Source: an uncultured Cytophagales bacterium (GTDB lineage: Bacteria > Bacteroidota > Bacteroidia > Cytophagales > UBA9547). From it: a stretch of 41,584 bases of DNA. Position 1 is the first letter of the stretch. Every line of letters starts with the position of its first letter. Shown here piece after piece: positions 24,101-31,974 of the stretch. The translations under genes were made by a program, and so were the position numbers. The stretch lies in contig CAMFLX010000023.1 in assembly GCA_945957555.1 (NCBI GenBank), positions 1 through 41,584 on the forward strand, written 5' to 3'. The notes beneath the pieces were generated by a model. It saw only the letters and a list, made by a program, of their open reading frames with translations. It was not told the origin of the DNA and did not search any database.

Positions 24101-25636
24101 ATCAGAAAGAATAGCTAAAGGTGTATCTACTCCCATAGAGCCAATTGGTTCCTCACCTGCGGCAGCCATTGGACCAATGATCACTTTCAAATCTTCGGAA
24201 GTATATCCAAAAGAGAGTTGTCTCTTGAGTACACTGATGTCTTCCATTGGCTTAAATTCACTGGAAGCTTCTGGAAGGTCTTCTATTTTAATTTTGTATT
24301 GTTTCAGCCATTCTGCGTAAGGTTGTTTGCCACAGATTTCTGCTTTTACTTCCTCATCAGATAATATACGGCCTTTTTCCAAATCGCAGATAAACATACG
24401 ACCTGGTTGTAAGCGACCTTTCATCACCACTTTAGCAGGGTCTACCTCTACCACACCTGACTCGGAAGCCATAATCACCACGTCATCGTCAGTTACCAGA
24501 TATCTTGAAGGGCGAAGGCCATTTCTGTCGAGAGTTGCACCCACTATGTTTCCATCTGTAAATGAGATAGAGGCAGGTCCATCCCAAGCTTCCATGAGTG
24601 ATGCATGGAATTCGTAGAATGACTTACGTGTCTCATCCATTAGTTCGTTGTCGTCCCAAGCTTCTGGAACGAGCATCATCATTACATGTGGTAATGAACG
24701 ACCAGATAGCGTAAGCAATTCGATAACGTTGTCCAAATTGGCGGAGTCAGACATGGTGATGTCGCAAATAGGCATCAACATATCCATTTCCTCTTTAGAG
24801 AAAAGCTTAGATGCAAATGAAGACTCGGCTGCTTTGATCCAGTTTACGTTTCCTTTTACGGTGTTGATCTCACCATTGTGCGCTATGTAGCGGAATGGTT
24901 GTGCCAGCTTCCAAGAAGGGAAGGTGTTGGTTGCAAAACGCGAGTGAACCACTGCAAATGCAGAGCACAAGTTTGGATTGGCTAAGTCTGAATAGAACAA
25001 GTCTACCTGTGCGGTGGTCAACTGACCTTTATAACAAATTGTTTTTGATGATAATGTCGTGAAATAGAAACCATTGTTAATGTTGCTAACACTCTCGTTG
25101 ATCAACCTCGTAGAATAGTTTCTTAATATGTACAGCTTTCTTTCAAATGCGAGATTGTCGGTGATGGTCTCTGGACATTTGACAAAGACTTGCTCTACCT
25201 GTGGCTCAGCACCAGAAGAGGTTGGCCCTAAATCAGCTTTAGCAGTACTGGTGGGTACTACACGGTAACCTAAAAGTGTAAGACCTAGCTTCGCTATATT
25301 TCTCTCTAGGATGGTTTTACACTCTTGACGCTTCTTCTCGTCCTTAGGGAAAAAAGTCATGCCCACACCGTACTTCCCAAATGCAGGAAGCTTAATGCCA
25401 AGCTTGAGACATTCGTCTACAAAAAACTCATGTGGTAGCTGCATTAAAATACCAGCACCGTCTCCAGTGTTGGGCTCGCAACCACAAGCACCTCTGTGCT
25501 CCATGCGTTCCAGCATGTGCAAGGCATCGCGTACGATCTTGTTTGACTTGATGTTTTTTAGGTTGGCTACAAAACCAATACCGCAGGCATCGTGTTCAAA
25601 ACTAGGATCATACAAACCTGTCGCTTTTCTCTCCAT
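21095..25636 (-). CDS. gltB: Glutamate synthase (NADPH) large subunit
   Basis: This 1513-residue enzyme has an N-terminal glutamine amidotransferase with the nucleophile cysteine at 18 (HDACGIGF), reached after a 17-residue propeptide. A central FMN-binding synthase domain follows with the 3Fe-4S cluster cysteines CHLNTCPVGVATQ, and then a C-terminal GXGXG beta-helix. ATG at 25636 is chosen because AGAGG lies upstream and the propeptide length is typical; a TTG at 25675 is the alternative. With gltD it assimilates ammonia. A leader of several hundred bases precedes it, with an imperfect hairpin at 25700-25730. Confidence 0.96.
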   Translation of the reverse strand: MERKATGLYDPSFEHDACGIGFVANLKNIKSNKIVRDALHMLERMEHRGACGCEPNTGDGAGILMQLPHEFFVDECLKLGIKLPAFGKYGVGMTFFPKDEKKRQECKTILERNIAKLGLTLLGYRVVPTSTAKADLGPTSSGAEPQVEQVFVKCPETITDNLAFERKLYILRNYSTRLINESVSNINNGFYFTTLSSKTICYKGQLTTAQVDLFYSDLANPNLCSAFAVVHSRFATNTFPSWKLAQPFRYIAHNGEINTVKGNVNWIKAAESSFASKLFSKEEMDMLMPICDITMSDSANLDNVIELLTLSGRSLPHVMMMLVPEAWDDNELMDETRKSFYEFHASLMEAWDGPASISFTDGNIVGATLDRNGLRPSRYLVTDDDVVIMASESGVVEVDPAKVVMKGRLQPGRMFICDLEKGRILSDEEVKAEICGKQPYAEWLKQYKIKIEDLPEASSEFKPMEDISVLKRQLSFGYTSEDLKVIIGPMAAAGEEPIGSMGVDTPLAILSDQAQHLSSYFKQLFAQVTNPPIDPIRERMVMSLVSFVGGSENLLEESAKHCHTVALKQPVLTNNELAKLRYVDHSNFQSKTISTLFKADGKEGNLEKALDKICTYAADAVEDGYEIILLSDRGIDSDHAPIPSLLAASAVHHYLIRRGLRGKCGLVVEAGDVWETHHFATLIGFGVSAINPYMAFETIDNMKKHGLIESDLPNEKLHYNFIKAVGKGLLKIFSKMGISTLQSYQGAQIFEALGIHSEVIDKYFTGTISRIGGLDLNGLQKEALIKHRNGYPENPNATRKLQVGGVYQWKRRGEFHLFNPESIHYLQLSTRTNNYSVFKKYTKVINDQSKRACTLRSLLAFKGAKSIPLEEVEPVSEIVKRFATGAMSFGSISHEAHSTLAIAMNRLGAKSNTGEGGEDEIRFEKKENGDWERSAIKQVASGRFGVTANYLTNADELQIKMAQGAKPGEGGQLPGHKVDDWIGKTRHSTPGVGLISPPPHHDIYSIEDLAQLIFDLKNANRAARINVKLVSEAGVGTIATGVTKAKSDVVLIAGHDGGTGASPISSIRHAGLPWELGLAETHQTLVKNKLRSRVTVQTDGQLRTGRDLAIAAFLGAEEWGVATAALVVEGCIMMRKCHLNTCPVGVATQHPELRKRFTGDPQHVVNFFTFLAMDLREIMAELGFRTVNEMVGRVDMLTKNEDVNHWKYNKIDLSGLLYKEPADPSVGLYKQEEQDHLMQDILDWKLWEAAKPALEGKGKVKAEFIISNLNRSVGNVLSNELTKIYKGVGLPEDTIHFKYKGTAGQSLGAFNNAGITHELEGDANDYCGKGLSGAKIIIYPDKTAKFDPTKNIVLGNVALYGATSGQLYARGMGGERFCVRNSGATAVVEGVGDHGCEYMTGGVAVILGETGRNFAAGMSGGVAYIYDTAKSFAEKCNMEMIGFDPLEQEDVDLLKKLITNHKNYTGSTVADTILSDFDNQLKNFIKVMPRDYKAVLQKRKQKALEEKKEVIHG

Positions 25637-25699
25637 CTTCAACCTCTGTAAAATATAGTTAAAATCAATTACCAAGCTCTCTGTATATTACTTATAATA

Positions 25700-25730
25700 A
25701 ATAGGACTATTTTTACTTAAATAGCCTATT
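25700..25730 (-). promoter_or_regulatory. Leader hairpin upstream of gltB
   Basis: AATAGGACTATTT (25700-25712) and AAATAGCCTATT (25719-25730) pair to a 12-bp stem with a single bulge and a 6-base loop. It lies 64 bases upstream of the gltB start, so it could be in the transcript leader or be an operator. No terminator T run is seen on the minus strand. Confidence 0.35.
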
Positions 25731-26118
25731 CTATAGTTTTCCCAGAGAACCACAAATTTAATCATAAAAAAAACAAAAATAAATTTTTGAAAACCACAAC
25801 TAAGTAGTAAATTTAAAATTCTTCAAATAGTATAATTTTATAAAAAAATATTTCAATAACTATTTGCTTTTTGCATTCCCAGAGATCAAAGCCTTAATAA
25901 TTTATAATGATTCTAATTTAAAGTATTTCGTCTATATCTTTTAGGTACTTAGTCGCAATCAAAAGCAAAAGTCCTCAGTGTTAAAATTTTAGCTATTAAG
26001 TTTGGAATATATGATTGATTTGCTCACATCCTCCTCATTGTCTATACTCATATATGATTTATTCATACAAAATGCTCAAAATGGGGATTGATGATTGGAC
26101 TAGATCAATTTTGTTCAA
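25731..26118. other. AT-rich intergenic region without genes
   Basis: Between the gltB leader hairpin and the TACGTA elements I see no ORF, RNA gene or strong inverted repeat. The region is very AT-rich, with long A and T runs around 25765-25860. It probably holds the gltB promoter. Confidence 0.5.
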
Positions 26119-26263
26119 TACGTAGTAATTAGCTTTCCCCTGGTTTAACCTATTCTTGTGGTTAATTGTTTATAAAAACTACCAAATTGTAGCTATTTTG
26201 GGTTTTTAGGAGCTATTCATCAGTATTTATACGTAATTACTGATCAGTATTTTGACCTACGTA
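26119..26263 (+). promoter_or_regulatory. TACGTA elements upstream of the second DYKHP gene
   Basis: TACGTA occurs at 26119-26124 (TACGTAGT), 26230-26235 and 26258-26263, the last two 28 bp apart. AGTATTT precedes the middle one, as it does before the copy at 163-168. The gene starts at 26309. The spacing differs from the 21 bp seen at 140-170, so the same regulator is plausible but unproven. Confidence 0.35.
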
Positions 26264-26308
26264 AAAACTGCATGATTCGTCATAAAATTGTATTGTAATC
26301 ATATCGTT

Positions 26309-26587
26309 ATGTATAAGAATAAGACAATTTTCGTATTGATGGTACAAGCCGCGATTTTGAATGCGCAGCAACCCTTTGTGGACTCAACCAAGGCACATCA
26401 CAAACCTAATGTAGTAGTGGAGCATAAACCCGCTGTTACCACTGATTCTTTGCAATTTGAAGTGGTCAAAAATTCTACCAACCAAAGTGATAATCAATTA
26501 AAGACCCCAGTAAAACAGCAGGAAGTGCCTAATTCCACTATGCGACGCAAAAACAGTGCTGACTACAAGCATCCACATGGATTTTGA
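26309..26587 (+). CDS. Small secreted DYKHP-motif protein (paralog B)
   Basis: This 92-residue protein has a signal peptide (MYKNKTIFVLMVQAAILNA), then QQPF. The mature chain is polar and cysteine-free. The C-terminus reads MRRKNSADYKHPHGF, aligning with DRRRMNADYKHPNGLW of the protein at 245-559. Codons in the shared stretch differ at third positions, so this is not a recent duplication. ATG at 26309 is preferred over TTG at 26288 because it gives a clean signal peptide. The leader before both genes shares TTGTATT(A/G)TAA 21-24 bases upstream of ATG. The gene converges with the epimerase-like gene, with 2 bases between their stops. The function is unknown. Confidence 0.72.
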   Translation: MYKNKTIFVLMVQAAILNAQQPFVDSTKAHHKPNVVVEHKPAVTTDSLQFEVVKNSTNQSDNQLKTPVKQQEVPNSTMRRKNSADYKHPHGF

Positions 26588-26589
26588 AA

Positions 26590-27441
26590 CTAGATGGATT
26601 CACTGTAGGTGAATTCTTTAGGATTTTCAAACTTGAATTGGAAACCAGTATCTTGGATTTTATCGCTATTCACAATTTTGAATTTAACATCTTGAACGAT
26701 GTCTGCAAAATGAGGTAGCGGTAGGTTTGATTTTTTACATAAATCGGTATAGAAATCCTCCTTATTGGGGTGTAATGGCGCTACCAGATTATAAGTTTGT
26801 CCGAATCTTTCTTGTTGGATCACATGTACAATGGCCCTCACAACATCCTCTCCATGTACCAAATTTACAGGTACTGAACCTCCTTCTAGATTGGTTTTGC
26901 CAGCGAAGTATTTGGCTAGGTTTCTATCCCAACCAGTGAGTCCTCCACACCTTAAAACAGTGAGACGATCTTTAAGCTGTGCTCTTAAATAGACTTCGGC
27001 TTTTGCGATTTTCTGGTGAGCGGCCTGTTCTTCAGTTTCAACATCGGTTTCAAAAACCTCTTTCCCCAATTCCGGATATATAGAGGTAGAGGAGGTATAA
27101 ATGACCTTACTATCTGCATCCAGATCTTTGAGCAATGCCTGCATCTGTTGCCAGTGAAAGTCTTCTTCTGAAGCTTTGCCAGGAGGAAAATCTAAGACTA
27201 AAATATCTACCTCTAGGAGTTTTGTAATGTCATCTCCTTGCCAATCGGGCGCAAACTTACCCACGAAAACTCCTTCGAGCCCTATAGTTTTGAGTATACT
27301 GACCTTTTCTGTTCTAGTAGTGCTCCCTGAAACCCTGTAGTCTTGCTGCAAAAGTTCCTTTGCCAGAGGCAGGCCAATCCAACCGCAGCCTAAAATACCT
27401 ATATGTGGTTTAGCACCTAATAATTTTCTCAAAAACTTCAT
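26590..27441 (-). CDS. NAD(P)-dependent epimerase-like (extended SDR) protein
   Basis: This 283-residue protein has a Rossmann start HIGILGCGWIGLPLAKELL (GxxGxxG), VIYTSSTSIYPELGKEV, and VLRCGGLTGWDRN. These place it among YeeZ-like atypical epimerase/SDR proteins. The YxxxK catalytic tyrosine of classic SDRs is not obvious, since the region holds HQKIAKAEV. The substrate is unknown, perhaps a nucleotide sugar or a small ketone. It is a single gene convergent with the DYKHP-B gene and divergent from the GH9 gene across about 120 bases. Confidence 0.75.
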   Translation of the reverse strand: MKFLRKLLGAKPHIGILGCGWIGLPLAKELLQQDYRVSGSTTRTEKVSILKTIGLEGVFVGKFAPDWQGDDITKLLEVDILVLDFPPGKASEEDFHWQQMQALLKDLDADSKVIYTSSTSIYPELGKEVFETDVETEEQAAHQKIAKAEVYLRAQLKDRLTVLRCGGLTGWDRNLAKYFAGKTNLEGGSVPVNLVHGEDVVRAIVHVIQQERFGQTYNLVAPLHPNKEDFYTDLCKKSNLPLPHFADIVQDVKFKIVNSDKIQDTGFQFKFENPKEFTYSESI

Positions 27442-27525
27442 TTTATAGTAAGATCATTTGGGTTCCCAAAGTTCCGATTGGGATTTTGGCAGAGTATTTG
27501 TCTGCTAAAAGTAAGGTTATTTTAC

Positions 27526-27533
27526 TACTTTTG
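27526..27533 (+). promoter_or_regulatory. Candidate -7 box of the GH9 promoter
   Basis: TACTTTTG matches TAnnTTTG and lies 27 bases before the GH9 start codon. No good -33 box is at the expected distance. Confidence 0.35.
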
Positions 27534-27560
27534 AAAACTGTTGATAAACAAACGAAAATT

Positions 27561-29753
27561 ATGGTTAAAAGATTACTCTTTCTTGCCAGCATGGGACTGG
27601 TATTCTCGCAGGCTACTGCACAGCTCACTGGCTTGAGCGACAACTTTGAAGATGGCGTATTGGCTGAAACTTGGATAGGCAATGAGAAGTTTGAACTCTT
27701 TGAAGTAAAAAACCGATTGCAGATCAACCTGAAGGACCCTTCTGAAAAGGAACAATTTATTTGGAAATTAGCACCTTCTGTAGACCTTAGTGCACATCCC
27801 ATATTAGACTTTAAATTAAAAAGTGGAACTGTACTTACATTGATCGTTCAAGCTGTAGACGTGGATGGAAAAACCACTGATGAGTTTACTGTTGCTGAAA
27901 TCGGTGATTTGAGAACAAAGGAAATATCTGTAGACTTTTCAAAACATGTGGATAAAGCAAAGGCCATTAATTTTAAGAAAATCAATAAGATCGTCTTTAG
28001 AGTGAAATCGGAAGATCCTACCACCATGGGGATCATGTATTTTGATGACGTGAAGATCGGTACAGGTGGCCCTAGTAATGGCGATACCAGCCCATTTCCA
28101 TTGTCGTACGATATTAGGCTCAATCAGGTAGGGTTTTATCCTGCAGGCCAGAAGATTGCGATTATTAAAGATGCACCTGCTGGAGCGTCGTTTAAAATAG
28201 CACAAGTGCCTAGTTATAAAATAGTGTATACAGGTACTATTGGTGCTGCGGCACAGTGGGAATATTCTGAAGAAAATGTTTCTGTGGCAGACTTTACGGC
28301 TTTTACACAAGAAGGTGAATATGTGATCTTGATAGATGGCAAGGGCCGTTCGTTTAATTTTAAAATAAAGAACCAAATACACCACGAGGTGGCTAAGGCC
28401 TCCGCCAAGCTGTTCTATTTTCAAAGAACCGCCATGCCACTTGAGGCCAAATATGCAGGAATCTGGGCAAGACCAGCTGGCCACCCAGATACTAAGGTAG
28501 AGGTACATAGTTCTGCGGCGTCTTCAAACAGACCTACAGGTACATTTGTATCATCGAGTAAAGGTTGGTATGATGCTGGGGATTATGGAAAGTATATTGT
28601 GAATTCTGGGATCAGCACCTATACACTATTGTCTTTGTATGAGCAGTTTCCAAAGGTATACGATACCGTAAAGTTTGATATTCCTGAGAGCGGTAACAAA
28701 CTACCAGACATATTGGATGAGTGCTTGTGGAATGTACGCTGGATGTTGACCATGCAAGAGCCCACGGAGGGTTTTGTGTATCATAAGTTGACAGCACATA
28801 ATTTTGAGGGTATGACCTTGCCTCACGAGCATACCGCGCAAAGATTGGTAGTAGGCAAAGGTACGGCGGCGGCGCTTGATTTTGCAGCTGTTATGGCGCA
28901 ATCGGCAAGGATTTTCAAGAAGTTTAACAAGGAGCTTCCTGGATTGTCTGATACTTGTATCAAAGCTGCAGAGAAGGCTTGGGCATGGGCAGTGAAGAAC
29001 CCCAACGTGGCGTTTACCAACCCTAGTGATGTGGTAACAGGCGAATATGGCGATGGGAACTTTACAGATGAGTTCTTGTGGGCTGCCAACGAACTCTATG
29101 TGACTACTAAGAAGGAAGAATATACCAATGGTTACCCTTTGGCTAATTCATACGGAGTGCCTTCTTGGGCTATGGTGAATACGCTAGGCCTATATACCTT
29201 GAATAACTATAAAAAGGAGGTTGCTGCTAAGTATGATACGGCACAAATCACTGCCAAGATCTTGAAGATGGCTGACGAAATAGCGAAGGAGGCAAATGTG
29301 AAGTCACCGTATAGGGTGCCTATGGGTACGTACTATGACTTTGTGTGGGGCAGTAATTCTGTATGTGCCAATGAGGCTATTGTATTGATCAACGCTTACA
29401 GGATTACGGGCAAGCAGGATTATTTGAAAGCGGCGCTTTCTGGCTTGGATTATTTATTGGGTAGAAATGCTACCATGTATTCGTTTGTAACGGGCTACGG
29501 CTCTAAGCAGGTGATGTATCCGCACCATAGGCCTTCTGCAGGAGATAAGGTGGTAGAGCCCGTACCAGGTATGCTTGCTGGAGGGCCGCAGAATACGAAT
29601 AACCCTGAGTCGGGTTGTGCATATAGTTCGGATTTTCCTGCTACGAAGTTCAAGGACAATGTGTGCAGTTACTCTACCAATGAGATCGCAATCAATTGGA
29701 ATTCACCCTTGGCCTATGTGTCTGGTGCTATAGAGGCATTGATGAAGAAGTAG
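27561..29753 (+). CDS. Secreted GH9 endoglucanase with N-terminal binding and Ig-like domains
   Basis: This 730-residue protein has a signal peptide ending ATAQ near residue 21. A beta-sandwich region at about 23-168 follows (NFEDGVLAETWIGNEKFELFEV, ending MYFDDVKIG), resembling a carbohydrate-binding module. An Ig-like CelD_N domain spans about 183-270 (YDIRLNQVGFYPAGQKIAII). The GH9 (alpha/alpha)6 catalytic domain follows with GWYDAGDYGKY at 335-345 (Asp338 and Asp341), HHRPS at 655-659, and TNEIAINW with the catalytic acid Glu708. All catalytic landmarks are present, so it should hydrolyse beta-1,4-glucan. It ends at the catalytic domain with no visible type IX secretion C-terminal domain. 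The ATG at 27561 is used because it starts the signal peptide. Confidence 0.93.
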   Translation: MVKRLLFLASMGLVFSQATAQLTGLSDNFEDGVLAETWIGNEKFELFEVKNRLQINLKDPSEKEQFIWKLAPSVDLSAHPILDFKLKSGTVLTLIVQAVDVDGKTTDEFTVAEIGDLRTKEISVDFSKHVDKAKAINFKKINKIVFRVKSEDPTTMGIMYFDDVKIGTGGPSNGDTSPFPLSYDIRLNQVGFYPAGQKIAIIKDAPAGASFKIAQVPSYKIVYTGTIGAAAQWEYSEENVSVADFTAFTQEGEYVILIDGKGRSFNFKIKNQIHHEVAKASAKLFYFQRTAMPLEAKYAGIWARPAGHPDTKVEVHSSAASSNRPTGTFVSSSKGWYDAGDYGKYIVNSGISTYTLLSLYEQFPKVYDTVKFDIPESGNKLPDILDECLWNVRWMLTMQEPTEGFVYHKLTAHNFEGMTLPHEHTAQRLVVGKGTAAALDFAAVMAQSARIFKKFNKELPGLSDTCIKAAEKAWAWAVKNPNVAFTNPSDVVTGEYGDGNFTDEFLWAANELYVTTKKEEYTNGYPLANSYGVPSWAMVNTLGLYTLNNYKKEVAAKYDTAQITAKILKMADEIAKEANVKSPYRVPMGTYYDFVWGSNSVCANEAIVLINAYRITGKQDYLKAALSGLDYLLGRNATMYSFVTGYGSKQVMYPHHRPSAGDKVVEPVPGMLAGGPQNTNNPESGCAYSSDFPATKFKDNVCSYSTNEIAINWNSPLAYVSGAIEALMKK

Positions 29754-29774
29754 TTGGTTTTGATATAAATTAGG

Positions 29775-29799
29775 AAAGGGGGCTCAGGCCCCTTTTTTT
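29775..29799 (+). terminator. Rho-independent terminator after the GH9 gene
   Basis: AAAGGGG and CCCCTTT pair around GCTCAGG, followed by a T run, about 20 bases after the GH9 stop at 29753. Confidence 0.85.
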
Positions 29800-30440
29800 G
29801 TCTCTTTTTGGCGATGGCAATTGCCTTTTAGACATGTCCATGACTATGGTTCACCTACCACAGTGTCCCCAACCCCATTCGCTCCCTCTCTATAGAGTTA
29901 TGTCGACATTGGAATGCAAGTAGAGACGTGATGGTTGCATCTCCACACCGCAGACCAACACAATTAGCGTACGTTCAAGGTCATGATTTTATATCCCATC
30001 GGCATTGGTATGCAACAAAAGACGTAAGTGTGTTCTGTTGTTCTGATATGTTGCAAAGCGCATTCCGTACATAGGGATGGTTGCGGTTCTACAAGCCAGA
30101 TTCTGAGAATAATCTCACTATTACTATCATTCATTTATTTGAGACGATGGACTACACTATTGCTCATTTAGATCCATGCCTCACAATAATGTTGAAGAGG
30201 TTTGAACTCCACTCGAAAATCCCAATAGACTCTCTTATAAGAGACATAAGCACAATATAATTAGGATCTTAGAGACGAAATTTGAGCTCAAATTTTGATG
30301 AAAAATTCTCATTATGAAGTAATTGTGGGTCGCAATAAATTTCTATTGAGATTTTGGATTGAAACTGGTTCCAAAACTTCTGTGCATTACTTTTAAATAT
30401 TTTATAATTTCACACTGTAAAATATTAATGTTTTAAAATA
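29800..30440. repeat. Gene-free segment with degenerate dispersed hairpins
   Basis: No ORF is supported in these 640 bases. GTAGAGACG...CATCTCCAC at 29920-29946 is a degenerate copy of the GTAGAGACG(N)CGTCTCTAC hairpin known from Bacteroidota and cyanobacteria. A more decayed version is at 30067-30092. TCTCTTATAAGAGA (30231-30244) and AAATTTGAGCTCAAATTT (30278-30295) are perfect palindromes. The segment looks like an accumulation of old repeats. Confidence 0.6.
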
Positions 30441-31193
30441 ATGCCTTTACCTCATTTGGAATTACCCACACGCAAGGTTCCCCTTGCTATCAAGTTCGAT
30501 CTTTATATCTCTGAACGTTTATTTTGGATGGGCATCATCCTTTTACTAATTGCACTTCCTGTTTTTTCAGCTAATTTGATAAATTCTGATTTTAGGTCTT
30601 TATATTTTAAACCTGACACCGCAGCCTCAGGCCGTATAACTCAAATCAATAAAACCGGAACCAAAGTAATGGGCGAAACAGTATATGCATTATATTATAG
30701 CTTCACAATCAATGGTCAAACATTCAAAGATGTCAGTTATGGATCACGAAATATAGACAGTACAGTGACAATTGAATTCAAGCAAGACAGACCACAAATA
30801 TCAAAAATCAAAGGAACTCGATTTTCCACAATACCCGTTTACATACTGTTTTTCCCGCTCATCTTTGTTGGAGGTGGTATATTTTTTATCATAACGATTC
30901 ACCGAAGGATACGTCTCGCTATTTACTTACTCAAACATGGGTATGTTACCCAAGGCCAAATAATTCGTACCGAAACTGTCAATACGTTCATCAAACAGTA
31001 TGAGCAATATCGATTTTATTTTGAATTTGAAACCTTTGAAAAGAGGAAAGCCAGTTCATCCTGCATTACTGGTCGTATTAAGAAAATTGCTCCCCACCAG
31101 ACTTGGGTCTTGTATAACCTACAAGACCCTTCCAAGGCCATCCTCGTGGATGCTCTAGATGGTAGTGCAAAGAATTTTATTGCAAAATGGTAA
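30441..31193 (+). CDS. DUF3592-like two-helix membrane protein
   Basis: This 250-residue protein has two membrane helices (about 29-47, FWMGIILLLIALPVFSANL, and 128-152, ILFFPLIFVGGGIFFIIT). Between them lies a beta-rich loop with the DUF3592 look: GRITQINKTGTKVMGETVYALYYSFTINGQTFKDVSYG. After the second helix a related pattern repeats: GYVTQGQIIRTETVNTFIKQYEQYRFYFEFETFEKRKASSS. The internal duplication of this beta unit is visible. The function is unknown. It stands alone in the repeat-rich region. Confidence 0.75.
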   Translation: MPLPHLELPTRKVPLAIKFDLYISERLFWMGIILLLIALPVFSANLINSDFRSLYFKPDTAASGRITQINKTGTKVMGETVYALYYSFTINGQTFKDVSYGSRNIDSTVTIEFKQDRPQISKIKGTRFSTIPVYILFFPLIFVGGGIFFIITIHRRIRLAIYLLKHGYVTQGQIIRTETVNTFIKQYEQYRFYFEFETFEKRKASSSCITGRIKKIAPHQTWVLYNLQDPSKAILVDALDGSAKNFIAKW

Positions 31194-31199
31194 TTCCTT

Positions 31200-31290
31200 T
31201 GTCCGTAACACTCGCCGCCCTCGTCAGTGTCTCCGCTGACGACTCATTATTCACCCTATATGTAGAGTTAACTCTAAGAATACCAAGCTG
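31200..31290. repeat. Dispersed palindromic elements upstream of the small ORF
   Basis: CGTCAG and CTGACG form a short hairpin at about 31222-31241, in a sequence resembling a dispersed Bacteroidota repeat. TAGAGTTAACTCTA at 31263-31276 is a perfect 14-bp palindrome. Confidence 0.45.
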
Positions 31291-31293
31291 ATC

Positions 31294-31467
31294 ATGGGCT
31301 ATACTCAAAAGCAACAAACCATGGATCTGTACGACCGCTATGCAGCCTTGAGCCGCAAGGCCCAGCACCTCCCCCACAGCGATACCGACCGCAGCGCCCT
31401 ACAAGCCCTTGCTTTGGAGATCTATGAAACGTTAGTGCAGAAGAAAAGTACTGATGGGGTGGTATGA
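31294..31467 (+). CDS. Possible 57-residue small protein
   Basis: An ATG at 31294 opens 57 codons ending TGA at 31467. The product is MGYTQKQQTMDLYDRYAALS, then a helical, Ala/Leu-rich stretch ending YETLVQKKSTDGVV. The region is visibly richer in G and C than its surroundings, and codons such as CGC, GCC and CTG are rare in neighbouring genes. It could be a small gene, or the remnant of a longer one acquired from elsewhere. An in-frame stop lies upstream at 31237-31239. No family is recognised. Confidence 0.35.
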   Translation: MGYTQKQQTMDLYDRYAALSRKAQHLPHSDTDRSALQALALEIYETLVQKKSTDGVV

Positions 31468-31571
31468 TGATAGAAAGATGCTAAATCTATAACATCCAAG
31501 CCCTGAAGGGACGGCAGGATTATAGAAAAATGATAGCTCTCCAACATAAGAGCCCTGAAAGGGCGACATAG
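31467..31571 (+). repeat. Two tandem copies of a 52-bp hairpin repeat
   Basis: Two units of about 52 bp run head to tail, starting at 31467 and 31519. Each starts AT(G/T)ATAGAAA and carries AGCCCTGAA(A)GGG at 31499 and 31551, a self-complementary hairpin. The sequence is typical of AGCCCTGAAAGGGC dispersed repeats of Bacteroidota. Confidence 0.7.
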
Positions 31572-31974
31572 TGTTTATATATTAACCTAGCACCTTTGTA
31601 TAAAATCCGAGTCTGAAGACTCTCGATCCATTATCTACTCACGTAGAGCGCTACGCTCAACTCTATGGAGAGTTGGGGGAATATTCAATTTATGTGAAAC
31701 TTTTTAACCTCAAATTCCTAACCAACACCATCCAGCAGACCAAACATCTAGTTGCGTTACAAAACAAGGGCGACGAGGTTTAGATCTCGCCAACCTTTTG
31801 TAGCTTAAAATAAACAATGCCTACGACCTCCTATTAAGCTGTTTCAAGATTGTAGGGGCTTGGTTCTCTTGGTCTTTGGCGAGGAAGGGGGATTTCAGCG
31901 ACCAAAGAATAATTTGTTTTCATTTCTTGTAACTTTTAATAAGAAATAAAATCTAAGATGAAAATAAACTAAAA
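31572..31974. other. Gene-free segment with several different hairpins
   Basis: No coding region is supported. GAGTCTGAAGACTC at 31609-31622 is a palindrome, AACTCTATGGAGAGTT lies near 31659-31674, and a GGCGACGAG...CTCGCC hairpin lies near 31769-31796. Each is unrelated to the others, so this looks like successive insertions of different small repeats. Confidence 0.5.
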
